Positions 8,887 to 16,216 of a stretch of 64,000 nt of DNA are shown one piece after another. The position numbers and the translations under genes are program-made. The stretch spans positions 733,216-797,215 of the forward strand of contig NZ_JAAAJC010000001.1 of the NCBI RefSeq assembly GCF_009900715.1, read 5' to 3'. This DNA comes from Halococcus salsus. GTDB taxonomy: Archaea; Halobacteriota; Halobacteria; Halobacteriales; Halococcaceae. The notes below the pieces were generated by a model. It was not told where the DNA came from. It saw nothing but the letters and a program-made list of their open reading frames with translations, and made no database searches. Each line of letters opens with the position of its first letter. The stretch's first letter is position 1.

Positions 8887-9455
8887 TGGGGCTCGACGCC
8901 CGCCGCGAACGCGACCGGGTCTATCAGCCGGCGGAGGATTCCGACCTCCTCGCGACCGCCGCGCGCGAGGCCGCGTCGTCGACCGACCGCGTGCTCGACG
9001 TCGGGACGGGGTCGGGCTACGTCGCCCACGAGGTGGCCGAGACCGGGGCCCGGGCCATCGGCGTCGACCGGAACCCCCACGCCTGTCGGGAGGCCCGCGA
9101 CCACGGTATCGAGGCCGTCCGCGGCGACCTCACCGCACCGTTCGCGCCCGACTCGTTCGACCTCGTGACGTTCAACCCGCCGTATCTCCCGACCGACCCC
9201 GACGACGAGGCCGACGACTGGATGGGGGTCGCCCTCTCGGGTGGCGAGACGGGTCGGGCCGTGATCGAACCGTTCCTCGCCGACGTCGGTCGGGTGCTCG
9301 CCCCGTCCGGCCGCGTTCTCCTCCTCGTGAGCAGCCTCTCCGATATCGACGTGGTTCGCGAGCGCGCGGCGAGCGCGGGCTTCGAGGCGACGGCCGTCGC
9401 CGAGAACTCGTTCCCCTTCGAGACGCTCGTGATACTCCGACTCGACCCGACGTGA
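8886..9455 (+). CDS. HemK2/Mtq2-type protein methyltransferase
   Basis: 189 aa. It has the SAM motif VLDVGTGSGYVA (36-47) and the catalytic NPPY (97-100) of glutamine/N6-adenine methyltransferases, preceded by the family's YQPAEDSDLL (13-22). Short archaeal members without an N-terminal domain match HemK2/Mtq2, which methylates the GGQ glutamine of release factor aRF1. The target is inferred from family. The ATG shares one base with the mscS stop, so the two are coupled. The stop codon lies inside the left arm of a 14-bp inverted repeat (9443-9513). Confidence 0.88.
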   Translation: MGLDARRERDRVYQPAEDSDLLATAAREAASSTDRVLDVGTGSGYVAHEVAETGARAIGVDRNPHACREARDHGIEAVRGDLTAPFAPDSFDLVTFNPPYLPTDPDDEADDWMGVALSGGETGRAVIEPFLADVGRVLAPSGRVLLLVSSLSDIDVVRERAASAGFEATAVAENSFPFETLVILRLDPT

Positions 9456-9513
9456 TAACTCGGGTGCATAAAACAGAGTAGAAAATATTAAAGACCCGCA
9501 TCACGTCGGGTCG
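9443..9513. promoter_or_regulatory. Methionine synthase promoter inside perfect 14-bp inverted repeat
   Basis: CGACCCGACGTGAT at 9443-9456 is repeated as its exact reverse complement at 9500-9513, with 43 bases between. The spacer contains a TATA-like AAAATATTA (9482-9490), 27 bases before the metE-type ATG at 9517, so transcription is probably leaderless or nearly so. The left arm covers the stop codon of the previous gene and the right arm covers the start region of the next. A second GACCCG (9493-9498) can pair with the right arm in a tighter hairpin. It could be an operator, a terminator for the upstream gene, or both. Confidence 0.6.
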
Positions 9514-9516
9514 GCA

Positions 9517-10521
9517 ATGACGGAACTCGTTGCGACGACACCGGGTGTCCTTCCGCTGCCGGACTGGGCGAAGGACCGATTGGGGAGTCTGAAGGGCCAC
9601 CAGAAGGAGGACCTCGTCGACGGCGACGAGGGCGCGGAAATAACCGACGTCTACGACGAGGCGCGCGCGGCGGTCGCCGACTGGCAGACCACCGCGGGGC
9701 TCCACAGGGTTGGGGAGGGCCAGCTCCGCTGGGACGACATGCTCGCCCACCCGCTCTGCGTTCACGACGCGGTCGAGACCCGTGGGATCGTGCGCTACTA
9801 CGACAACAACAATTTTTATAGGGAGCCGGTGGTCTCGGGTGAACTCACCTTCGACGGCGACCTCGCCGACGACCTCGACGCGTTCGTCGAGATGGAGAAC
9901 GCGCCTGAATCCGTCCAGGCCGTGGTCCCAGGACCGTACTCCCTCGCCGACCTCGCGACCGACGAGTTCTACGGCGACGAGGCGGCCTTCCTCGACGCCA
10001 TCGCGAACTTCCTCGCGGGCGAGGTTCGGGCGTTCCCCGAGGTCGAGACGGTGTTCGTGCTCGAACCCTCGCTGGTGACCGCCCCACCGGACGACGACCT
10101 CGCCGAGCGCGCGAGCGAGGCGCTCGATTCGGTGGCCGACGCGACCAGCGCCGACGTGGTGGTCCAGACCTACTGGGGCGCGCTGACCGAGAAGGTCCAC
10201 GCTCATGTCCTCGACGCCGACGTCGACGCGGTCGGCTACGACTTCGTGACCAACCACGAGGACAATTTGTACAATATCAACGAGTACGGCACGAAGGACG
10301 ACATCGCCCTCGGACTCGTCGACGGCCAGAACACGCTGGTCGAGGACCCCGAGAAGGTGGCCGAACGGATCGCGTGGGTCGAGTCGAACGTGCCGGCCGC
10401 CGACTTCGAGACGACCTACCTCACCACCAACACCGAGCTGTTCTACCTCCCAGTGAACCGAACCAAAGCCAAGTTCGAGGCGCTTGCCGAAGGGGCCGCG
10501 CTCGCGGAGGCCGACGCATGA
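9517..10521 (+). CDS. Methionine synthase, N-terminal-type partner
   Basis: 334 aa TIM-barrel protein of the cobalamin-independent methionine synthase (MetE/UROD) superfamily. It contains FYREPVVSGEL and VPGPYSLADLA, typical of the folate-binding half-barrel. It lacks the zinc ligand set (H-x-C ... C) found in the next gene, so it is unlikely to be catalytic alone. In haloarchaea two such genes occur side by side and are thought to act together in methionine synthesis from homocysteine; this is family knowledge, not visible proof. Its stop overlaps the next ATG by four bases. The promoter is described at 9443-9513. Confidence 0.88.
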   Translation: MTELVATTPGVLPLPDWAKDRLGSLKGHQKEDLVDGDEGAEITDVYDEARAAVADWQTTAGLHRVGEGQLRWDDMLAHPLCVHDAVETRGIVRYYDNNNFYREPVVSGELTFDGDLADDLDAFVEMENAPESVQAVVPGPYSLADLATDEFYGDEAAFLDAIANFLAGEVRAFPEVETVFVLEPSLVTAPPDDDLAERASEALDSVADATSADVVVQTYWGALTEKVHAHVLDADVDAVGYDFVTNHEDNLYNINEYGTKDDIALGLVDGQNTLVEDPEKVAERIAWVESNVPAADFETTYLTTNTELFYLPVNRTKAKFEALAEGAALAEADA

Positions 10522-11582
10522 GCGACAACCGCGAGCAGTTCCGACCCGCCGACCACCCGAACGAGCACTTCATCCTCACCACCGTGGTGGGGAGCTACCC
10601 GAAACCCAAGTGGCTCGACCGGGTGCGCGAACAGTACGAGGACCCCGACGGGCCCTTCGACGACGACAACTGGGCCGAAGCCGCCGACGACGCCGCCCGG
10701 GTCATCACCGACGAGCACGAGCGCGCGGGGCTCGACGTGGTTGTCGACGGCGAGATGCGGCGAAACGAGATGGTGGAGTTCTTCGCCGAGCGGATCGAGG
10801 GCTACGAATTCAATGGACCAGTGAAGGTCTGGGGCCACAACTACTTCGACAAACCCTCCGTGACGGACACGGTCGCCTACGACGAGCCCTGGCTGGTCTC
10901 GGAGTTCGAGTTCACGGACGAGGCGACCGAACGGCCCGTCAAGGTGCCGATCACGGGACCCTACACCCTCGCGAGCTGGAGCTTCAACGAGGCTTACGAC
11001 GACGACCGCGACCTCGCGCTCGCGCTCGCGGACCTCGTGAACGAGGAGATACAAAAGCTGGTCGAACAGGGTGCGCGCTACATCCAGATCGACGAGCCCG
11101 CGCTCGCCACCACGCCCGACGACCACGCCATCGTCGGCGAGGCGCTCGACCGGATCGTCGCCGACCTCCCCGAGGACGTCCGGATCGGCCTCCACGTCTG
11201 TTACGGGGACTACTCCCGGATCTACCCCGAGATCCTCGACTTCCCGATCGACGAGTTCGACGTCGAGCTCGCCAACGGCGACTACGAACAGCTCGATGTC
11301 TTCACGGAGCCCGAGTTCACGATCGACCTCGCGCTCGGCGTGACCGACGCCCACGTCGCGGCGGTCGAATCCGTCCCGGAGATCAAGGAGAACATCAAGA
11401 AGGGACTCGAACTCGTCCCGCCCGAACGCCTCACCGTCAGCCCCGACTGCGGGCTGAAGCTCCTGCCGCGCGAGGTGGCCTACGGCAAGACCGCGAACAT
11501 GGTCCAGGCCGCCCGCGAGGTCGAACGCGAACTCGACGCCGGCGAGATCGAGGTCGGTACCTCGGCGGCCGCCGACGACTGA
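10518..11582 (+). CDS. metE: Methionine synthase, zinc-binding catalytic protein
   Basis: 354 aa, matching the C-terminal half of bacterial MetE. The zinc/thiolate site is intact: H226 and C228 (HVCYGD), E250 and C311 (SPDCGLK). The intervals (H-x-C, +22, +83) equal those of the E. coli enzyme. Also present are the substrate motifs TTVVGSYPKP (21-30) and QIDEPAL (190-196). It transfers a methyl group to homocysteine; in archaea the donor may be a corrinoid or pterin other than polyglutamylated methyl-THF, which the sequence does not settle. It is coupled to the upstream partner by ATGA overlap. No SAM riboswitch was recognised. Confidence 0.93.
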   Translation: MSDNREQFRPADHPNEHFILTTVVGSYPKPKWLDRVREQYEDPDGPFDDDNWAEAADDAARVITDEHERAGLDVVVDGEMRRNEMVEFFAERIEGYEFNGPVKVWGHNYFDKPSVTDTVAYDEPWLVSEFEFTDEATERPVKVPITGPYTLASWSFNEAYDDDRDLALALADLVNEEIQKLVEQGARYIQIDEPALATTPDDHAIVGEALDRIVADLPEDVRIGLHVCYGDYSRIYPEILDFPIDEFDVELANGDYEQLDVFTEPEFTIDLALGVTDAHVAAVESVPEIKENIKKGLELVPPERLTVSPDCGLKLLPREVAYGKTANMVQAAREVERELDAGEIEVGTSAAADD

Positions 11583-11985
11583 CCGTCGGGGGCGTCTCTG
11601 GAACCGATGGATTCGCGGGCCGAGAACACCGCCGGCTACTTCCTCACCGCCGCGGACCCCCGCTGGTTCCTCGACCACTCCATCGAGGACGGACTCGACG
11701 CGTCGTCCGCGGTCGATGTGCCCGACGGAACCGCTGCCGAACGTTTGATCCGCGCGGTTCGTCGAACGAACAAGGCTCCGGAGCGGTGCAGAAAGTTTAT
11801 TACGGGGTCTCGAAAACGGATACGATGGAGCCCGACCGGCTCCGAACCGACGGGACGACCCGTTCGCTGGCATCACCCACCCCAGTCCGTCCCCCTCCCC
11901 GCTTTTGCGACCGTCGTCCCACGAGCCGCGCCTCGCGGTCTGCCTGGGGGCGAGGAATTATGCGCCCGCCCCCGGACGGGTGAGT
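11583..11985. other. Gap with possible coding remnant
   Basis: About 400 bases without a firm gene. From ATG 11607 the plus frame has haloarchaeal codon choice for about 55 codons (MDSRAENTAGYFLTAADPRW..., to about 11774) and then turns into Arg/Pro-rich sequence that overlaps the next gene out of frame. This looks like the N-terminal scrap of a degraded gene, or a small gene with an unclear end. A TATA-like TTTATTA near 11795 is about 190 bases before the next start. Confidence 0.35.
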
Positions 11986-12873
11986 ATGCGAGTCCTGGTG
12001 ACCGGCGCGACGGGGTTCATCGGCGGCCGGCTGCTCCCGGCCCTCCGCGCCGCCGGCCACGACTGCGTCGTGCTCACCCGGAACGCCGAACGCTACGATG
12101 GCCCCGACGGAGTCGACGTCGTCGAGGGCGACCTCCTCGAACCCGGAAGCTTCGACACTGCTCTAGAGAACTGTACGGCGGCCTACTACCTCGTCCACTC
12201 GATGGAGTCGCCGGACTTCGAGGCACGCGACCGGCGTGCAGCCCGGAACTTCGCGCGGGCGGCGAGCGCGGCGGACGTCTCGCGTGTGATATACCTCGGC
12301 GGGCTCGGTGAAACGAGCGAGGGGCTCTCTCCCCACCTGCAGTCGCGCCGCTCGCTCGAAGGCGTGCTGCGGGACGGCGATTACGACCTCACGGTGCTCC
12401 GGGCGGCGGTCGTTCTCGGTGCGGGCGGTGCGAGTTTCGAACTCCTCCGCCAGTTCGTCGAACGCCTCCCGCAGTTCGCCGTCCTGCCGCTCCCGGCGGC
12501 GGTGACGACGACCTGTCAGCCGATCGCGATCGACGACGCCGTGGCGTCGCTCGCGGGCGTGCTCGACGCCCCGGAGACCCGTGGGGAGACCTACGATATC
12601 GGCGGCCCGGAGGTACTGACCTACGAGGAACTCCTCCTGCGTGTCGCCCGCGCCACCGGCCGAACGGTGCTGACGGTGCCCGTCTCGTGGCTCCCGCGGT
12701 CGACCGCGACCTACTGTCTCGACCGGCTGACGGGTATTCCCACGGTCATGATCGCCTCGCTGATCGAGGGGCTCGACAACACCGTCGTGGTTCGGGATCC
12801 GTGCCCCCGCGACCTGGTGCCGGTCGAGCGGACCCCGGTGACCGTGGCGATCCGCCGGGCGCTCGCCGAGTGA
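11986..12873 (+). CDS. NAD(P)-binding NmrA/NDUFA9-like protein
   Basis: 295 aa from ATG 11986. It begins with the Rossmann motif VTGATGFIGGRLLPAL and shows the atypical short-chain dehydrogenase pattern (VVEGDLLEPGSF, then YYLVHSME, then VIYLGGLGE). It lacks a clear YxxxK catalytic pair, which fits the NmrA/NDUFA9-like group, often NAD(P)H sensors or binding proteins rather than enzymes. The C-terminal part (TYDIGGPEVLTYEELL) is typical of the same group. Its stop abuts the purL stop, so the transcripts converge. Substrate unknown. Confidence 0.85.
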   Translation: MRVLVTGATGFIGGRLLPALRAAGHDCVVLTRNAERYDGPDGVDVVEGDLLEPGSFDTALENCTAAYYLVHSMESPDFEARDRRAARNFARAASAADVSRVIYLGGLGETSEGLSPHLQSRRSLEGVLRDGDYDLTVLRAAVVLGAGGASFELLRQFVERLPQFAVLPLPAAVTTTCQPIAIDDAVASLAGVLDAPETRGETYDIGGPEVLTYEELLLRVARATGRTVLTVPVSWLPRSTATYCLDRLTGIPTVMIASLIEGLDNTVVVRDPCPRDLVPVERTPVTVAIRRALAE

Positions 12874-15033
12874 TCACTCCATCGTGGCGTCGAGCACCGC
12901 TCGGCGCTCCGCGATGGTTTCGGCGGTCATCGAGAGACGCTCGCCGTCCGTGTGAACGTCGAGCCGCCCGGTGTCGGTGCTCCGCCCGATCGCGTCGACG
13001 GGCGCGACCCCGTCGAACGCCGCTCTGACCCTCTCCGGGTCGTCGGTCTCGACGACGGCGCGGCCCGGTCGTTCGCCGAACAGTGCGGCGGCGGGGTTCT
13101 CACAGCCGTCGAGGTCGACCTCCGCCCCCGCTTCGGCCGTGACCATCTCCGCGAGCGTCACCGCGAGGCCACCGTGGCTCACGTCGTGAACTGCGGTCGT
13201 CGTCTCCTCGTTCGCCACCCGCGCGAGCGCCGTGACGAACGCTTGGGGATCGTCGGGAAGGCTCGGGAAGCGGTCGGACCCGCCGAACCGCGCGAGGTAC
13301 TCGGACCCGCCGAGGCCCGGGTCGTCGTCGAGCCCGCCACCGACCAGGAGGAGGTCGCCGGCCCCGCGGAGGGCGGTCGGCGGGGCTTCGTAGCCCTCGC
13401 GAACGCCGACCATCGCGAGCGTCGGCGTCGGCGGGATCGGACCCGTGGTGGAGTCGTTGTAGAGCGAGACGTTACCGCCGACGACGGGGACATCCAGGTC
13501 GGCACACATTCCCGCGAGGCCGTCGACGATGGCCGAGAACCCGCCGTAGGTTCCGGGGTTCTCGGGGTTGCCGCCGTTGAGACAGTCGACCGCGGCGAGC
13601 GGTGTCGCACCCTTCGCGGCGAGGTTGGTGGCGTTTTCGAGCGCGACCGCGCGCGCCCCGACCTCCGGGTTCGCGGCGGTCCAGTTCGGTTCCGCGCCCG
13701 CCGAGAGCGCGAGACCGACCCCCGTTCCCTCCTCACTGGTTTCGTGGATCGCGAGCACTGCGCTGTCGTCGCCCGGTCCGCGCGCCGTCCGGAGGCCGAC
13801 TTCGTGGTCGTACTGGCGGTAGACCCACTCCCGGCTCGCGGTGTTCGGGCTCCCCACTACTTCCCCGAACGCGGTTTCGAGGTCGGGGTTCGGTAGGTCG
13901 CGGTCGGGTTCGGCGGGCGATTCGGCCGGCAGGTCGTAGGCCGGCGCGCCGTCGGCGAGGAACTCGGCGGGGGCGTCGACCACGGCGTCGCCGTCGAACG
14001 AGCAGGTGTAGTTCCCTTCGACGACCTCCCCGATGACCGAACAGCCCAGGTCGAACTGCTCGGCGACTTCCCTCACTCGCTCGACGTTTTCGGGAGTCAC
14101 CTCGTAGCACATCCGTTCCTGGCTCTCAGCGAGCAGGATCTCGACCGCGTTCATCCCTGGCTCGCGCTGGTGGACGGCTTCGAGGTCGATGTCGGCCCCG
14201 AGGTCGCCCTTCGCGACCAGCTCGGCGGAGGCCCCGCCGAGCCCCGCCGCGCCGAGGTCGCGGGCGGACTCGACCAACCGCTCGTCGATCAACTGCTCGT
14301 TCGCCTCGATCAGGAGCTTCTCGGTGTAGGGGTCGCCCACCTGCACCGCCGGCCGTTCCTCGGTTTCGGCGTCCTCGGCGAGGTCCTCGCTCGCGAAGCT
14401 CGCCCCGCCGAGCCCGTCGCGACCGGTCGCGTTGCCGACCAGCACGAGCGCGTTCCCGGGCCGCTGCGCCTCGGCGGTGACGAGCCGCTCGGTGTCGAGC
14501 AGGCCAACACACGCCACGTTGACCAGCGGGTTGCCCTCGTAGCCCGGGTGGAACGCGAGGCTCCCGCCCACCGTCGGCACGCCGATTGCGTTGCCGTAGT
14601 CGGCGATCCCCTCGACCACGCCGTCGAGGAGGTAGCGGGTGTGCTCGCGGTCGAAGGGTCCGAAGTAGAGCGAGTCCGTGAGCGCGATCGGGTAGGCCCC
14701 CATCGAGAGGGTGTCGCGAACGATACCGCCCACGCCCGTCGCCGCGCCGTCGTAGGGGTCGACGAACGAGGGGTGGTTGTGGCTCTCGATGCCGAGGGTG
14801 ATCGCGAGGTCGCTCGCATCGTCGTCGGTGGGCAACCCGACCACGGCGGCGTCGTCGCCGGGGCCGACCACGACCTGCTCGCCCTCGCTCTCGAAGTTCG
14901 TGAGGAGCGGCCGCGAGGAGCGGTAGGCGCAGTGCTCGCTCCAGAGGTTCTCGAACAGCACGCTCTCGGTGGGGGTCGGCTCGCGACCGAGCCGCTCGGT
15001 TATCCGGCGGCGGTCGTCGTCGGCGAGGGGCAT
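12874..15033 (-). CDS. purL: Phosphoribosylformylglycinamidine synthase II
   Basis: 719 aa, the normal size for the small (archaeal/Gram-positive) PurL. It has the N-terminal [21 protein letters not shown]-type motif (E/W-S-E-H-C-x-Y-x-S), the [12 protein letters not shown] site and a duplicated AIRS-like domain with [12 protein letters not shown]-type motif ([11 protein letters not shown]). It catalyses the ATP-dependent amidation of FGAR to FGAM in purine synthesis, together with PurS and PurQ, which are not in this window. A TATA-like GCTATACTC about 25 bases upstream suggests a leaderless message. Three 36-bp direct repeats lie about 100 bases further upstream. Confidence 0.97.
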   Translation of the reverse strand: MPLADDDRRRITERLGREPTPTESVLFENLWSEHCAYRSSRPLLTNFESEGEQVVVGPGDDAAVVGLPTDDDASDLAITLGIESHNHPSFVDPYDGAATGVGGIVRDTLSMGAYPIALTDSLYFGPFDREHTRYLLDGVVEGIADYGNAIGVPTVGGSLAFHPGYEGNPLVNVACVGLLDTERLVTAEAQRPGNALVLVGNATGRDGLGGASFASEDLAEDAETEERPAVQVGDPYTEKLLIEANEQLIDERLVESARDLGAAGLGGASAELVAKGDLGADIDLEAVHQREPGMNAVEILLAESQERMCYEVTPENVERVREVAEQFDLGCSVIGEVVEGNYTCSFDGDAVVDAPAEFLADGAPAYDLPAESPAEPDRDLPNPDLETAFGEVVGSPNTASREWVYRQYDHEVGLRTARGPGDDSAVLAIHETSEEGTGVGLALSAGAEPNWTAANPEVGARAVALENATNLAAKGATPLAAVDCLNGGNPENPGTYGGFSAIVDGLAGMCADLDVPVVGGNVSLYNDSTTGPIPPTPTLAMVGVREGYEAPPTALRGAGDLLLVGGGLDDDPGLGGSEYLARFGGSDRFPSLPDDPQAFVTALARVANEETTTAVHDVSHGGLAVTLAEMVTAEAGAEVDLDGCENPAAALFGERPGRAVVETDDPERVRAAFDGVAPVDAIGRSTDTGRLDVHTDGERLSMTAETIAERRAVLDATME

Positions 15034-15134
15034 GGGCGAGATTTCGGGAGTCCGAGTATAGCGCTTTTGATAGTCGAGAAACGAAGGGAGACCGACTGCG
15101 TGATTTCGTCCGTCTATTCAGCATCGTGCGCTTG

Positions 15135-15244
15135 TTTTGCTTCGAGTGCTGATTCGGTATCCGATTCCCGTTTTGCTCCGAGTGCCGATTCGGTATCCGA
15201 TTCCCGTTTTGCTCCGAATGCCGATTCGTCGATTACAATTCCCG
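15135..15244. repeat. Three 36-bp direct repeats
   Basis: A 36-base unit starting TTTTGCTYCGAGTG and ending GGTATCCGATTCCCG is present at 15135-15170 and 15171-15206 (two differences). A third, degenerate copy runs to about 15244. The copies are directly adjacent. They lie about 100 bases upstream of the purL start, so they could be an iteron-like protein binding array or a simple tandem expansion. Confidence 0.85.
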
Positions 15245-15253
15245 ATCCAAGTG

Positions 15254-15463
15254 AGAACCGCAGACCGCCCCGCGACGGCCACATACCTCCCCAGCCGACT
15301 GCGCTCCTCAGTCGCTCGGCTCACGGCTCACTTCGTTCGCCGTTCACGCGTGGTGGTGTTCACTTCGTTCACACCACCCCTTGCTCCCTGCGGTGCTCAT
15401 CCCTCGCACAATGTCCGCAGCCGTGGGTTCACCTCCGTTCACCCACGACTGCGAGCGCGCGCC
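15254..15463. repeat. Dispersed intergenic repeat, family X copy 1
   Basis: Contains CCTCCCCAGCCGACT (15286-15300), short TTC-loop palindromes such as the one around 15350-15378, GGTGCTCATCCCTCGCAC (15392-15409) and GCGAGCGCGCGCC (15451-15463). The same ordered blocks recur at 34762-34885 and, reversed, at 44874-45126. No protein coding was seen. It fills most of the gap between purL and the acetyltransferase gene. Confidence 0.7.
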
Positions 15464-15507
15464 ACCGCGGCCCGGTTTGTGTGGGCTCGCGAGATACACG
15501 GTGAGTG

Positions 15508-16107
15508 TTACTCCGTCGCGTCGCGGTACTCCGCTTGCGAGATGGTGTATCGGTACTCGTCGCTGACCTCGTCGCCGTGGGGGAGCCAGTTTCGGAGCAG
15601 TCCCTCACAGCGCCCGCCGTGGGCCTCGACGTACTTCTCGATGGCGCGGCGCGACTGGTCGTTGTCCGCGTGGTGGCTCACCGAAACCAGTTCGAGGTCC
15701 AGGCGCTCGAAGGCAAGCTCCATCAGCGCGCCGGCGCGCTCGCCCGAGTAGCCACGGCCCCAGAACCGCTTCCGGAGCCAGGTTCCGAGGTTGCCGGTTC
15801 GGCGGTCCCAGTCGATGTGGAGCGCGGCGTTGCCGGCGTACTCGCCAGCGCCGGGTTCGCCGTCCCGCGGTCGGACGACGTAGCCCGCCGCCTCGCCCTC
15901 CTCCCAGCGTTCCTCCACGCCGTCGATGTACTCCTTCGATTCGAGGAGCGTCTGGTGGGGCTCCCAGGGCATGTAGCGGGTGACCTCGTCCATCGCCTCC
16001 GGACCGTCGGCGTCCGAACAGATGTCGTAAAACTCGAAGACGTCGAGGGTCTCGTGACACAGCCGTTCGAGGATCAACCTGTCCGTCTCGATGCGCTCGG
16101 GGAACAT
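15508..16107 (-). CDS. GNAT N-acetyltransferase (RimJ-like)
   Basis: 199 aa from ATG 16107 (MFPERIETDRLILERL), the canonical RimJ/RimL-type beginning. The acetyl-CoA loop is GRGYSGERAGALMELAFERLDL (long form of R-G-x-G-x-G/A with the first glycine in WGRGYSGE). Later SHHADNDQSRRAIEKYVEA matches the family N-x-x-S-x-x-A-x-E-K motif. It may acetylate a protein N-terminus or a small molecule; this cannot be decided. The longer frame to 16272 overlaps the mutS start and is rejected. Confidence 0.88.
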   Translation of the reverse strand: MFPERIETDRLILERLCHETLDVFEFYDICSDADGPEAMDEVTRYMPWEPHQTLLESKEYIDGVEERWEEGEAAGYVVRPRDGEPGAGEYAGNAALHIDWDRRTGNLGTWLRKRFWGRGYSGERAGALMELAFERLDLELVSVSHHADNDQSRRAIEKYVEAHGGRCEGLLRNWLPHGDEVSDEYRYTISQAEYRDATE

Positions 16108-16216
16108 ATCCGACTCTCCGGGCGGGCTCACAAAAGCGTTCGCCGCCGCTCGCCGGAAAACCACCCCGCGGCGACGGGTCCGCAAGCCTTTGGACCGTTC
16201 ACGACCAGGGAGGGGC

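Noticed and set aside
11607-12311. 234-aa plus ORF
   Set aside because: Only its first 55 codons look coding; the rest is Arg-rich and overlaps the NAD-binding gene out of frame.
15118-15324. 68-aa ORF with repeated TRSKTGIGYR motif
   Set aside because: It is the translation of the 36-bp direct repeats; no start context or haloarchaeal acidic composition supports it.
15254-15463. Possible CRISPR array
   Set aside because: Repeats are palindromic and differ in sequence and spacing; there are no unique spacers of constant length and no cas genes.
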